Positions 1 through 13,042 are shown, counted from the stretch's first letter. The stretch is 64,000 nt of DNA from Hermatobates lingyangjiaoensis (GCA_026182355.1 JAPFBL010000255.1:4837501-4901500), one strand, 5' to 3'. Program-made: numbers and translations. The notes: generated by a model not told the origin, from the letters alone.

Positions 1-1780
1 TTAATTAATGGAATGATTCCATAATAATGGTTCCATTAATTATCTATTCTAATATTCTTGGTAGAAATGATAAACAATTTATTAATAGATTATTGTTTTA
101 AACTTTAAAACATTAGAAAGACCCATAGTGTTCATTAATCTCCTTTTAATCTAAAATTAATTTAAAATCTGACTACATGGGCAGAAAAGTTAGTATAGCA
201 AACAGATTGAAAATCTCAAAACAGTGAAATATATTTTATAAATTGAGATTAAATGAGAAACAAAAATTGAAATTCATTTAGAATAAAATGAATAAATGAT
301 TTGAAGAGTATTTACGAAAGGATTTGTGGGTTATGTGTCAGCAAGTTAAGATTTATTTCCGCTTCGTAGCAGGGATCTCGAGTTGTCCTGAAAACCGCGA
401 TTTAAATTATAAACCCCTACCCGTTCCATTTTCTAGACACTATCCTATCCTGCTGTAATCAAGTTAATCGTACCTCAAAATACCATGACCAAACTTGTAG
501 TACTTAGAAGAATGATTACCATGTTTTTGTTTGTTAGAATGGTAATTAGAATTTATTTGATAACATATAATTAATATGCATATAAAGTACAGATAAAACA
601 CTATTGTTGTTAATCATCTCCAAATCCTAATTGGTTCTTTCTATTTCTCTTCCCAAGCATTCCTCTGTTAAGGCTTATTTGAAAAGAAAAAAAAATGTAT
701 AAACCTTCTTCAGTTTTTTAAATAATTTCTTGCAATTTAAAATCTCGAGTGGCCTACACTCAACATTACTGTAAGTAAACATACTCGTAATATCAAACTT
801 CTAGATAATCAATTGTGTATTTGTATTTAACTGTTGTTATCCATTAAATGCATTCATTAGGTCCCACTAATTTTGGGGATATCGTTTAAAATTTTGAACC
901 TCCGTTGTAATCGGTCCAATACCATGTGAATTGGTTTGTATTCCACTTAATCGAATACCACATTACATTGCAATCAGGTAAGTGAGTTTCAGAAACTCCG
1001 GCGGTATGTATATGTATATGTATAGAAAAAATGACATCTAATTGATCATTTCAATTAGTTATTATAAAGTATAATTCTAATAATGAATACAAGTTATATT
1101 GACTTAAATAACTACACAATTATTTTTTTTGTTTGATATTATAGTTATGGTCACCTAAGAACGTGATATTATTACAACAGTATACATTTTTCAAAGTTAT
1201 ATTTTGTTAACGTTCCTTGCTCAAAATGAATACCATCCTCTTACGTGATATCAAACATCATTTATTTACTTATGAATTTAGTAAGTTTACAAGATTTTAT
1301 TCACATAAAACCAAATGTCTTATTTTAATAAAAATAAAGAACGTTGCATCGTTTATCAGACAGCAAAGTCTCTGCCCCAGGGAACACACACCTTTCCCTC
1401 CGAATCGCACAATCAGACAAGCCTACCACAACACCAAGTAATCAATATAAAACTGACATTAATTTTTGTTGAAGGGAACGACATATAGATTAATTGCAGC
1501 TTTTGTGAGATAAATCCATCATACTATGCAAAGCATACAAATTTATGTTTATTGGCGGTGATTTTTTTACATGTAAAAATATTATTCCTCTTACATCTTA
1601 TATAAGTCAATAAACTATTTAAGTTTTTTCATTATATACATCAATTTCACTTCAGTGGTTCTATCAAAAAATGCTTAAGTCAATGTAAACAATGTTAAAA
1701 GATATCAAAAATTCGATAAGCATAGCAAGTAATCCGATCCCTTAGTCTAGGATGAACATTCAATTTTATAGCGTTATTTC
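1..1780. other. AT-rich non-coding sequence
   Basis: No coding region can be supported. The one open frame here, at 1217-1441, is short, has no recognisable motif and looks like chance. Around 735-815 lies one copy of a diverged interspersed repeat that recurs near 6268, 13930 and 33855 (listed separately). Confidence 0.6.
735..815 (+). repeat. Interspersed repeat family A, copy 1
   Basis: This segment resembles 6268-6345, less clearly 33852-33915 and 13925-13990. All contain a version of aaaatctcgagtgg followed by taccactcaac-like sequence and ctaagtaaaca, then an AT-rich stretch. The copies are too diverged to delimit by eye. It may be the conserved part of an old non-autonomous element. 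No coding potential is visible. Confidence 0.45.
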
Positions 1781-2085
1781 GCTTTTCCACAATTGAAATT
1801 ACTTCAATTTTTTTTTCTTAATTGCTAATTTTTTGTTCAATTTTTTGACAAATTTGCAGAGATCTTTAATAAACCGTTTAGCGTCAAAAAAAATCTTCTG
1901 AAAACCGAAAATGGACTGTAACGCACCTTTGATGAACGTAATGTTGAAAAAATTATCTTTTCTCCACATTCTCCACATAATGTTCTATTTCTAGGTATAG
2001 TTTCATTTTAATCCACTAAAGATTGTGACTTGTACAGCTCTCACAAGCTTTTAGATTGAATTATAGTCAATTTTTTTACGTTTTA
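1780..2085 (+). repeat. Interspersed repeat family B, copy 1
   Basis: This stretch matches 6680-6990 in the same orientation. Shared landmarks in order are a run around gtttagcgtcaaaaaa, a ctgaaaa segment, ctgtaacgc, gaacgtaatgttgaaaaa (tgaatgtaattttgaaaaa in the other copy), ggtatagtt, and ctctcacaagctttt..attgaattata. The similarity covers about 300 bp with many substitutions and small indels, so the repeat is old. The family was not identified. Confidence 0.65.
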
Positions 2086-2089
2086 TTGA

Positions 2090-3930
2090 AAAGAAATATT
2101 TACCTCAAACTTGATCGAATGAATCAAATTGATGTGAACATGCATTGATGTTTTGGATTCACATACAATTTTAATTATATTTTGAAAGTTTCTTCAATCG
2201 ATACTCAAATTTATTACAATGAAGTAATAACAACACCAAATTGTTATAACAGTAGACATACTCTCAAACAAAGATATTTGTTAAATATTTTGTTCAAAAT
2301 TATGGAAAATTAAACTAATGCCAAAAAAAATAATGGCCCAAGGATACAATAGACAGCATTATTCTAAATAATGCTGTTATTAAAAATTATGCCACAAGGA
2401 CTTCTTAATTTGCGTACTCCTTCTTTTTGAAAACGACATAATGAGAATAATGAACATTTATTTTTGTTATATTGGAAGATAAAGGAACATTAGGGTTTCT
2501 CGTTTGAATTAAAGGAAAGGAACGACTCTCATTTGGAGGGAAAGAATTTAATAAAGGGTAGACATTTTATTTTGACGATGACGTTTATCTAAAGGGTGGC
2601 ATGGGGGCGGCATTAGTCTGCATCCTCCACCGCCTATGCTCCCATCCAAACACTACCCTATGCTCGGATTTAGCCCATTTTCAACTCTGCTAAAACGTCA
2701 CACCTTCTTATTTCCATAAATTATTGTCCTTCTGAATAATACTCTTAGTTAACTGTTTGAAAAATGTATATACAAAAATTTATATAAAATGCTTTTTTAA
2801 ATATTATTGATGCATTTTACATAATATCAATTCAGTAGTTTATACATCTACTTTTTAATTTCCACAAGTAAGCAACGCATTTAAGTATAATCTATTTATT
2901 GAAGCTAAAAAGAAACCAAATATTTTCGAATACATTAACTTGTTAACCCAGTCATAAATATTTCATACGATACAGAAATATATTCAGGTATAGAAAAATA
3001 TAAAGGAACTTAATATCAAATGTTAAAATTAATGATCAAAGGAATCTTATTAAAAATAACAAAGAGTTCCTTAATTATATTAAGGAGGAGTAAGAGGAGG
3101 TAAGTAAGAGTAAAAAGACCGATACGATAATAAGAAGAATTACAGAAGTGAGTTTAAAAGCTATTAAATAGGTCAGAAGTAACAATACACGGCCTTGCCG
3201 TCTCCTTTGAGTCTGTTTATTTCTGCGGTGTTTTATTTTTCTTTTAGCTTCATGCATCTATTGAAATATCATTACTAAACTTTTAACTGATTGAACGCAA
3301 AATCTGAACGTGTTTTGATAAAACGCACAGTTGATAAATGAGAAAATAGTATAAAGTAAAGTAAAATATAGAACATTACTTGAAAGAAGTAATAAGTTCA
3401 TTAAAAGTTAAACCAAGTACGTGTTTGAACACAAAAAGATTAGTTTTGCATTTATTCCTCGGTTCTAAAAAATAAGAACTTCCTGATTGTACTAAGTCTG
3501 ATCCTACCGTATTTCGCACAAAGCTGGGCCAAAAAGGTCGGAAAAGACGTTCCAAACAGTTATGCATGCTCCAGCACAGCTGTAAACAAAGTGACTAAAG
3601 GTCATCTAGCAGTCAGATGTCAAACGATGGAGACTTTAAGCATACCTATTTGCACTAGTTTTTCAGAAACTAAATTATGAAAGAAAATAGATGAAAACAT
3701 TAATCATTCTAGTAATGATTAAATAATAATTTTTGTTTTAAATTTTACCAATCAGAATTTTATGGCCAACTAGCAAATGTACCGGTCTTTGACGCAATCA
3801 AAAATTCTATTATACTTGGTATTCCAAAATACCATTAGAAATTATAGAATAGTAGAAAATACCATTATTAGTGCAGTGTTAAGCAAACGCTTCTGTGCCT
3901 CTGTATACGCTACATTAGCTGTCTGTCTGT
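2090..3930. other. AT-rich sequence, nothing recognised
   Basis: No gene or element is recognised. A slightly GC-richer patch at about 2590-2660 and short open frames at 3075-3257 and 3376-3567 carry no motifs. The second lies just beyond the Helitron remnant that follows and could belong to it, but nothing in its sequence shows this. Confidence 0.5.
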
Positions 3931-3934
3931 CCTT

Positions 3935-4165
3935 CAGGTTCATGGAAGAACACTCAGTTGGAACCTCTGACTCTTGAGCAAGTAAACTACAGTTGACCAT
4001 GTGAGAAAAATTTGGTCTTGCTATCTTAAATTCCTGCGATAGATAAAGTTTCCCCTTGCGACTTAGTTAACGTCATTACAATATGAACTCTGACGGGAAT
4101 TTGCAATCGTTCCAACGGAAACAGATAGTGGACGGAATCAGTGGTATGCGTGGTATACACACATA
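3935..4165 (-). pseudogene. Helitron Pif1-type helicase C-terminal remnant
   Basis: On the minus strand the translation reads LQIPVRVHIVMTLTKSQGET and then LSIAGI. This matches the conserved C-terminal helicase block of Helitron RepHel proteins (typically FPV-R-AFAMT-NK-QGQT-L-V-GI). Past a stop, the next residues include FFSHGQL and then CSRV, corresponding to the HGQLYVALSRV helicase motif. Stop codons and at least one frame change interrupt it, so it is a decayed fragment. The minus-strand frame stays open upstream to 4310 without clear helicase motifs. No Helitron ends (5' TC, 3' hairpin-CTRR) were found. A host PIF1 gene is the alternative. The decay and a second copy at 26320-27065 favour a mobile element. 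Confidence 0.72.
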
Positions 4166-4399
4166 CTCCCCAATACCACACCCAGTCATGATGTCCGCCT
4201 CTATGGCATATCTGTGCAGAACACAAACTCAGAATCGTGTCCCGTTGCACAGTTTTGGGGCACTCACGTTTCGTAACATCAAATTTGGTACTGCTACTAA
4301 ATCGCACCATGATTGGTGCTCCTACTTTAAGTTTTTACTCATGAGCGGGCTGTCCAGGAGAAAGAAATTCAGAGTCAAGAAATTCAGTTAGATAATGAA

Positions 4400-6670
4400 C
4401 TGCTCCTTCATCGCTAATCACTCTCTTTACTGACTTGTAAGTTCTTTCCTCGGTTTGTTTAGTGTATGAACTTGTTTGTTGATTTTTCCTGCCTGTTCAT
4501 ATTAAGGGTTGAGAATTGCTCGTTCACAAAACTATTTATCCTGAATAGATAGTAGATCCTCAACTCTGGGAAACACCTTTGCTAGGATGTCAAATACGCA
4601 ATATAATCCTATCCTCAATTGAAATTAAAATCAACTGACAATACCTACATGATACACCTGTATATTTTCATAATAAACATGTCTGTGAAGTTAGCAAAAT
4701 ACAGCTTAAAGGTTCATAATTTCGCTTCTCCACTGAATGATCAATCTATTTAGAGCCTATATTTTAAGTAAGATCTACACAAATCTACTTTCAAAATTTA
4801 AGCTTGATATATGTCTTATGGTGGCTGAGTTTACTTGTGACAAAATTTTGTTGACAAACCGACACACCGACAGAAATTATACGAATGGTGGATTCGGTTT
4901 CTCCAATGTATGAAACGTAAAGAAAACTTGAAATTAGTCAGTTCTAAGCAATGTACAGAGAAAATCATTATTTTATTTATGTAGATTATATTCAGGTATT
5001 CAGAGCTCAAGGATTGGTCTTATCGGATGTATCATCTTCTATTTATGATTTGCTTCATCGGTTAGTGAACTTACTGTGTAACTTACTTGTGAGCATTCAG
5101 AACACTGACAATTTTGTTAGAGAGTAGCAACTTACAAATGATACTTTTTGGGCAATCACATGATCTCTTCTTCAAAATGTTAATGCATTACAGGAGAAAA
5201 ACATCTTTTGTTAATATTGGGAGCATATCAGATTTGCAATGTTCACGCTAATGACATTATTTATCTGAATACCATTAACAGTGATCTATCAGCGGCACTC
5301 TAATCACAATAGTGGGAGAAATGCTTCTGCAATGAATATGTTAATGAGCACAGGTACTATAATGGTAAGGGTATTATGAGAGCATTGTGATTCGTTCATA
5401 TAGTAGCAACTCAATCTCCTTCTATTTGATAACAAATTGTAATTGTAATATATTTGTATCAGTAATTGTTAGATTAAAAGATCAAAGAACAAATGACATT
5501 GCACACTGATAAAACAAATTTTTAAAACAAATTTTCAATAACGAATAAGTAGCTTACAGCTTATATTTGAAGTAAACAAACTATGTGTAAAAAGAAGAAA
5601 CGTAAATATTAAACACAAAATAATAGTCATTTATAATGAATTTATTTTTACATTGTATTTAAAGTGGCTAATGTATAGACGTGTTATCAATTTTTTTGAA
5701 TTATCGTCTTTCTTCTGGCTTTTTGAAGATGTATATATTTGTATTATCCATAAAAAGTTACCTAATGAGGCAGCAATATTTAATATCTGCAGATTCAATC
5801 ATCAATGACTGAATATAAAAATAATAAAAGTATATACTGCAATACTAAACATAATTTAATAACAATGTTGTCATTCATATACGAGTATAGTATAAACTAC
5901 AGATTAAAATAATTATAACAAAATATATTAAGAATAAGTCAAAAGCTGCATTCATCAAAATAAATTGAGAAGAAGGGGGGTGTCAAATGGGATTTGTAAA
6001 AAATAAATTCAAACAAACAGAACAGCTACGGTTGTTTTGATCTTGTCAAAGAGCCCTGCAGGAAATGACGCGTTCATTTAAACGATGCTATTTTGAGTGA
6101 GCAGCTTTGTCTCTGTCAGAAGTCAATCTTCCACTAACATTGACATGGGAAAAACTATTAAAAAATCTATCAATTGACAAACAACAGAAACAATTCTTTT
6201 TAACATTTGTGCAAGCATGAAATCAGAAATGATGATTTTTCAAATGCACTTTATAAACAACAAAAATCTGGAGTGACCTACACTCAACTTTGCTATAATA
6301 AAACACAATATCATACTTCTTGGGTATATAATATAAAATGATCTATTTGTGTATAATATAAATGTCTAAAGGGGGGATGTTTGTTAGTCCTCTATTCCGA
6401 AAGTTAGTACAGATAGTGACTGATCCACTTATGAATGCATATGCTTATTTTTGTGTATCACACCACTGATCCATATAATATCATTAGTATAAATACAGTA
6501 TAATAACATTTTTGAAAAGCAAAAGGGTAGATTTCGTGTTACCAAATAATTACATTTATTATTTTTCAAAGAATATTTTAAATTTTGAATTATGTTTTAT
6601 ATTTTTGGACTTCTATAGAATTATTACACCAGTAATTTTATGGTTTCCTAGTATTTAATAAATATCGCTC
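4400..6670. other. AT-rich sequence with one repeat copy
   Basis: No coding region is supported. The stretch contains family A repeat copy 2 at about 6268-6345 and otherwise unremarkable AT-rich DNA. Confidence 0.55.
6268..6345 (+). repeat. Interspersed repeat family A, copy 2
   Basis: This is the closest relative of 735-815 in the window. It has the same order of landmarks (aaaaatctggagtg, acctacactcaac, then a segment with caatatcatacttct). It has the same orientation and is about 5.5 kb away. It is non-coding. Confidence 0.5.
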
Positions 6671-6679
6671 TTCTTCCAT

Positions 6680-6990
6680 TTGTCAAAAATCATACATACC
6701 AATTCACTCTGAGTGTGTTAACTTTATGTTCAATTTCCTGTCAAATTTTCATGATTTTTTAATGAGTCGTTTAGCGTCAAAAAACGTTTCCTGAAAATAA
6801 AACATGTTCTGTAACGCCCTTTCTATGAATGTAATTTTGAAAAAAAATATCGTAACTCATCATCCACAGAATTTTTTTTTTTTAGGTATAGTTCCATTTC
6901 GATCCGTTAAATGATATGGCTCGTAGCACTCTCACAAGCTTTGAGATTGAATTATAAGTCAACATTCTTACATTTTATTTAAAAAAAGCT
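6680..6990 (+). repeat. Interspersed repeat family B, copy 2
   Basis: Second copy of the 300-bp family at 1780-2085, in the same orientation. Its landmarks include gtcgtttagcgtcaaaaaac, gttctgtaacgcc, ggtatagttcc and ctctcacaagctttgag. No open frame is conserved between the copies, so this is a non-coding repeat or a UTR fragment. Confidence 0.65.
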
Positions 6991-7142
6991 ATTTCCTGTA
7001 GTTTTAAAAATCTGTGAATATTTTTCGTTTATTGAGTTTGTAGAGGAATAAAAGTAGCCTTGAAACAGGTTTTTAGAAAAAAAGTGACTTACATCATGCA
7101 TAATGCTTCTAAACAATAAGGCTCATCTTCACTATGAAGCCC

Positions 7143-7225
7143 ATTTTTATGTAAAACATCAACTTGACAAGTTTTTTATGTAAAACATCATTTTTTATGT
7201 AAAAAATTTTATGTAAAACATCAAA
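7143..7225. repeat. Short tandem repeat based on ttttatgtaaaacatc
   Basis: Four or so imperfect copies of a unit near ttttatgtaaaacatc follow one another. The local duplication looks like replication slippage. Confidence 0.7.
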
Positions 7226-7229
7226 AATT

Positions 7230-8760
7230 CTTAACCGTAGCATGGTCACAAACTTTGGATACATGTATTTCCCTTATAAGAGACCATTCAAACTACAGAA
7301 ATTCATATAGTTTGTTTAATTCTTGTGTATATCAAGCTCATAACATAAAAGAAATAAAAGGTCTTCCTTAATATCCTGATTTGATAGTGGAACGTGACAA
7401 CCGCTTGCACCATTGCCTGTTGCACTCTTGTTCTAATTGTGGAGTAAGTAATTGTGGCTGTTTTAAGTACGTTTCTGGAGCAATCTTAATAACTTCCGTT
7501 AACCTATTTAATAAGCATATGTTCATCTTCTTCTTTCATAAACTTATTTTAATCTATTTTCTATCTCACAAGTGCTTCTAATTACCTTACGTTTAAGCAT
7601 ACTTGCCATGCTATTCGTAATTCGAAACTTAACGCTATTTATGGCAATAGTGGATTTTTTAGAAGTTGAAATTGAGCATTGAAGTTTGTTACTCGTGCAC
7701 AGAAGTATTAGTCGTTCGATTAATTTTGAACCTGGTCCATCTTGAGTAGAATTGATCATGAAGGTGGACAAAGTCCAAAACTCATTGAATAGTTCTACTA
7801 CTCTATCCGAGGTATGCCAGTATCATTAACCAATGCCAGTTTTGTCATACGTTTTGCCACCTTTTTTTTATTTGTACATTGAAACGTAGAGTAGAAAAAA
7901 TATTCTGGTCTTTAATTACAATATGTTCTCACTAGCGGTGATCCATTCATTAATTCATTCAAACAATTATAATATATATACTTATGAAGTACAGTTTTCT
8001 GGGTAATTATTGATAATACCGTAGTTTATATTTACTATGTTTCATAGTTATTCCATTTATGCTACCTGAATTCATGTTAGACCATATGACCTTAACTCCG
8101 GGGATAATAGAGCTAGTTCTATTGTGGGATTGTATGAATCGGAGAGCTCCCAATCCAGAAAGCCACTATTATCATATTCATGAGGCAACATCATCTCAGC
8201 CAAGAATAAATGCTACCAAATACATTTAGACAACTTATTTTAAAAACCTGTACATACTATATGTCCATATAACTCTTTAATTTAAAAAAAAAATGTTAAC
8301 AAAAATAATAATTTTAGTTAATCTAATAATTAATATTACTTTTTACACAAGGTATAACATTAATTTAACAAAATAAATTAACTGTAATCATCAGGAAATA
8401 ATTTTTTAAATTTTAATCTGTTAGATAATTCATGGTAAAATTAAAATGAGATTGGGTGATTCCTAGATTCAACTTTTGTTCAAGTTAACTTTCTTTTTTA
8501 CTACCGAATAACCAATTTAACAGGTGATATTTGAAAAGTCGGTCATTTCATATATCTATCCAAGGGAATGCGACAATTATCCATAAGCAACATTACAATG
8601 CTGCTACCATAACGGCGAATGTAAAATCTGTCAAAATTATGCCTCAGCTAATGGACATATTACCAGTTAAAAACAAAACAATCATTGATGGAATGAAGGG
8701 CATGGAATGTTCTTAGAAAAGTAAGTGGAGTACCAACATGCAGACTATTCTCAACTACCT
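7230..8760. other. AT-rich sequence, nothing recognised
   Basis: Short open frames at 7381-7581, 7544-7771 and 8531-8716 show no recognised motif. The last one is directly 5' of the RNase H remnant on the same strand and may be more of the same retrotransposon, but I cannot show this. Confidence 0.45.
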
Positions 8761-8769
8761 TCATGGATA

Positions 8770-9205
8770 TGATTGATTAAGTAAAATAGGATGTTTACTC
8801 AGATGAAAGCAAGACGGGTGAAATGGTAGAGGCTCATTTCAAGTATTCTAGTGTGAGAGGGTGGTTCATGTGCATAGCTTCCATGTACTTTAACAATGAA
8901 GCCAAACTGCTTGCAATATTCAAGAAAAGAATTTGGGCAAAAGAGGCAATAGACCTTCTCAATATGCTTAAATACAGACAACAGATTTACCCTAGACAGT
9001 TCACAAAAGAACTATACTGCAATAGTAAATTCAATAAGACTAATGCTGGGCACTATAAAAACGAAAGCTTCTGTTTGTTTTTCATGGCAAGCCTTATTAC
9101 AGCGAGGGAAATGAGCTAGCGGACCAGCTGCTAAAAGAGCAGCACAACAGGCTGGCACGGGTCCAGGGTATCCATGTACAATCTACACTAAAACTTGGGT
9201 CAACA
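8770..9205 (+). pseudogene. RNase H domain remnant of a non-LTR retrotransposon
   Basis: The plus-strand translation shows VYSDESKTGEMVEAHF, resembling the VYTDGSK-GGVGA start of the RNase H domain in I/R1/jockey-group retrotransposons. About 30 residues later comes NNEAKLLAI, matching the QAELLAI motif with the second catalytic Glu. After a frame change, EGNELADQLLKEQ near 9103-9141 matches the GNE-AD-LAKE motif with the last catalytic Asp. In the family this domain removes RNA from the RNA:DNA hybrid during target-primed insertion. The first Asp is kept but the following Gly is Glu, and stops and frame changes break the domain. The rest of the element was not found on either side. Confidence 0.72.
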
Positions 9206-9309
9206 TAACAAGTATGAAGTCTTGACAGACGCTTCCTACAGAGTCATATACTGGCAGCTGACGAGAAAATGTTACCCCTCAAAATGGATGGATTGTATTG
9301 GTAAAAATT

Positions 9310-11960
9310 AAACTAGTTCCTAACTTTATCATTAATGGAATATTCACTAACATCCTGGAGTGTGGTGCATTGATATAATTCATATGAATTACCAAAACTA
9401 GTTAACATTCTTACACTATACATCTTATTAATATTTATATAAGAGGTATGTAAACCTGAATATAGCAAATTATTTGTTTGAATATATATATAGTGATTAA
9501 GTTGTGACAAGAATAATAAGATCAAAAATTACTGAAAACTGGTTAACAAAAAAATTGTTTAACTGAACAAAGTCATTATTAGTGAAAGTTTATTCAGGAA
9601 CATTCCAGTTGAAAATAAAACTGTTTTTAACAATGTTTGAATAACAGGAGGCTTGCTTTAAATTTAATTTCTATTTGGCTCACACACATGCATAACAATA
9701 AGAAGTACAACTAAACTTGATTTACGACTATTTGTAATTATAATTTGACAATTATACTAAATATTCAGAGCTTGGATATTTGTTTATATCAAATGTAATA
9801 TTCATTATTTCTATTTTACTGCATTCTGTTTGATTCCATATTACCTTCGTCAGAATCCTTTAAAATTAATTTATATCTATTTTTGAAGAATTTTCTCAAC
9901 TTTCGATTTTAAAGGAATATTCCTAGGTGGATCATACTAGACAATTATTAAAAGTAAACAAGTATACCTCAATCATAACAATCTTTATAACAATCATGTG
10001 GCCAATATATACTAACTCATAAAAACAGAATATTTTTTTCTCATAGTAAGACAAACACAACATGCATTTTGATTGTTATAATTCTTTTGGTTCTGAAATG
10101 TAGTGTTCACACATATAAAATAACTGCATCTCTCTCCTAAACACGGATACACATACAGACACTCATACGACAGGTAAACAAATCAATTTACGATACCAAT
10201 TTTATTGGACAAAACCGATATCAAAATGTATTTCCATTGAACAACAATATAAAAAAACATAACAATTTTTCTTGGTTTGTTTTAGTTATTAAATGTATGT
10301 TTAATATAGAATATAGTTTAAATAATAAAAGAAAATAGTATGTAAAATGATAAAAAGAGATCATATATAAACATTTTTGTGGCATCGAAGTATAAGATAT
10401 TTTTAATATAAGGGAGGAAAAGGAAATTCTCTTATCAAACATTTCGCATAAAATATATATATAGGATATTATTTTAAAAGTCCCGATATAGAACTTTGTG
10501 ACAACGAATCATTCATTCAAACTCGTCTCGTAACAGAAGTAGCTCTAACAAAACAATGGAAATAATTGAACCAGGGTATGAAACAGAGTTACCAAAACAT
10601 TTGCATATTATTTGCTAATTTATTCATTAATAAGTCCTGTTGTATCGTACGATATGTTTAATCCTATTTTCCGGAAATATATGCCTATAACACAGTTTCA
10701 GAGTTAAAAATAGATCAAATGAGAAATTATTTATCATGGAAATTATTACTTACTTACATTATTTACTTTTGGTTTAATCCACTCAGTCTTTTGAAGTTTA
10801 GAGTAAGATTTTTTTCTGAACGCATTATAGAGTTCTTCACTGTGAATCGTTGAACCGAAATTTTCTTTCATCTTTAATCAACGTCATGGATGAAAATGTG
10901 TGCACACATCTTCCAATGGGTTTATGAAACATTTCTCTGGTTAGAATTTCAGTTTGGAAGTTCAAATACACTAATAATTTTCCATTAGATTATTGTAATC
11001 CATGATACGGTTCACAGATTATTTCATTTATATATTAGTGCTGTATTATTATATTTGAATGCATGCCTTCTTTCTTTCTCCTTAAATTAGCCCAGAGGAA
11101 TTATTTAAAATTAATGATTTTTTAAAACTTTTGAAACTGTTATTGGCATTTGCTCTTGAGAAAATTATCTTGCTCCTTATAAAGGTACTTAAAATTCTCA
11201 TGTTACTATAGGTACAAAAATGATTGTTTTTTATGTTATATTACTCTTTCAATATTGTAATTACAACGTTTTGAAATATTTAGAGTAAAACAATACCTAA
11301 TGCGACATTTTATGTTTATGCAAACGTGAACCAGATTTGCTCAATCAGCCACACAATAAGAGTGGTCATATTATCATTAAAACAAAAACTGCCGTTCTAA
11401 CACTCCAATATAACTCAAAAGAGTTTTAGATATGAAATTATAATTCATGCTGATACTAGCCTCGACAATTTTTAAGGGATAGCCATAGCTATATTACAAA
11501 ATATTATTTGAAAATAATTTCATTTGTAATCTCCTTAAGTACCCCTTTAGCTATAATGTTGATTAAAACTAGAGTTAAACGGGAAATTACACTGAGAGGA
11601 AAGTAATATCCCTTTTAAAGGGTGTATGTAGAGAACTTAATTTTACGTAATGATGGTGGCAGATGATAAGAGCCCACTTGTTGGATTTTAGATCTTTGTC
11701 TCTTTCCAGGGATTGAAAATTGTGATTAAGAGCGAGCTGACGTCTTCTGCCTCAGCGCAACACAATTTCCGTCAAACTATAGAATCCAAATAATGCTCTA
11801 ATTTTGTAAAAACCTAATAATATATTAAAGTTTCAATTAGTGTATTTGACAATCAATTGTAATGAGCAAATACAACCTCAGATGGCAACAACATATCGTC
11901 ACCGATAGTTTGCTGTCGTACTATTGCTACTTTGCTACATTGCTACTTGCCGTACAGATA
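9310..11960. other. AT-rich sequence, nothing recognised
   Basis: No coding potential, RNA gene or repeat was recognised. Open frames at 9313-9525 and 10221-10442 are AT-driven and lack motifs. Confidence 0.5.
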
Positions 11961-11969
11961 CACATATTT

Positions 11970-12160
11970 GTTTATATATCACTAGTTGCATAATCTGTAA
12001 TTGTTTAGTGCGTACTCATACTGAAGCAAATTGATAATATAAAGATGGCAAACAAAAGAAGTTTTTTTATTCAAACTACGTTTCAAACACTTCGGGTTCA
12101 TCATCAGTTGAACTTCTACAATACAAAATACAAATTAAATGCTACAAAAATAAACCAGAT
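11970..12160 (-). repeat. PLE-type terminal repeat fragment with hammerhead
   Basis: This block is homologous to 59314-59500. Shared landmarks on the plus strand are atcactagttg, aatctgtaattg, tactcat, caacaaaag-like sequence, the hammerhead, and then tacaatacaaa-ttaaat. The other copy is flanked by a TSD, so the repeat is mobile. The hammerhead reads on the minus strand. It lies about 300 bp from PLE reverse transcriptase remnants on the plus strand. Confidence 0.65.
12068..12113 (-). ncRNA. Hammerhead ribozyme-like motif (minus)
   Basis: Read on the minus strand: CUGAUGA (12101-12107), a stem II of the GAAC../..GUUU type with one C-U mismatch, GAAA (12081-12084), a two-base-pair AC/GU stem III with a GUA loop, then the UH cleavage step. 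Stem I can form from UUCA and UGAA with one bulged base. All invariant core residues are present. The stem II mismatch suggests reduced stability compared with 59401-59450. Self-cleavage is inferred from the family and untested. Confidence 0.6.
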
Positions 12161-12464
12161 TTATATAAAAATAGTTAAATAATGAAAAATTCTAAAAGCA
12201 AAAATAATAAATGAATGAAATATTGGAAAATTCCTTCAGTCAACGTTCGATGGTTGTCTCTCCTCCGCTGGTTCTACTGGGTATGTTGTTCATTTTTCAT
12301 TATTTCAGTAATGAATATGTGAATGAAAAAACTTCTTTAGTAAGGAGACTTTGTATATTCATTTACCCAATATGATAAATATGTGTATATATATATATAC
12401 TTTAATATTTAGATATTTTAAGTGGAATTAGTTAATTATTCCCACCCGCTACCTTTTACCACTA

Positions 12465-13000
12465 TAATAGAGTTAATTAAATTATGTGAGGTAGATTGTA
12501 ATTTTCAGGTTAAAATAATGTTTATATAAATTGAAAAAAAATTGTGTTGCAATGGGTAATTGCATACCCATCTCCTGAATGATTTATATATGGAATTTTT
12601 TGTAATTAAAATGTTGAATTCAATAAAGCCTAGTCATGTTAAATGGTTTAGATATGTTGACGATATATTATGCATCTGTCCTAAATCCATGAATAAAAGT
12701 GCTTTTCTAATAAAATGAAATTTATTAATTTAATAAATTAGTTATTTAATTAGTGCCGACAGTATCTTAATAACGAAGGTAATCTGTTCATAAAGAAAAC
12801 TCTCCCAGGGAACAGGGCTCCGGTAGTATTTATCAAATCCCGTGCAAAAATCACCACAAAAACTTATATGTCAAACTGGTAAATCATTAAAAACACGTGT
12901 AGAACAACACCAATTCAACGTAAGTCGACAGGAAAAAAGTATCATCTTATCCCTGCATATAAATAATGGAAATTATCATATTGATTTTATATCATATTCA
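12465..13000 (+). pseudogene. Penelope-like RT and GIY-YIG remnants
   Basis: The plus strand carries a strongly rearranged PLE protein. Near 12550 is VAMGNCIPISPE, matching the PLE box QG-AMG-PLSP. Near 12638 comes VKWFRYVDDILCICPKS with the RT catalytic YVDD at 12653-12664. After about 170 bp of decayed sequence, QTGKSLKTRVEQH near 12872 and SRQEKS, then NNGNYHIDF to about 12988, match the PLE GIY-YIG endonuclease (YVGQTGRSL-TR--EH). Stops and frame changes separate the pieces, so it cannot be functional. In the family the RT copies RNA at a nick made by the GIY-YIG domain. The hammerhead motifs on both sides are on the opposite strand. Confidence 0.82.
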
Positions 13001-13042
13001 TATCATATCAGATCGTATTGATTTCTCCTCATATAAACATTT

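Noticed and set aside
4083..4391. 102-residue plus-strand frame
   Set aside because: It is antisense to the Helitron helicase remnant, which explains the same bases better.
9245..9275. CUGACGAGAAAA on the plus strand
   Set aside because: A chance core match. No stem II can form between the box and the A-run.
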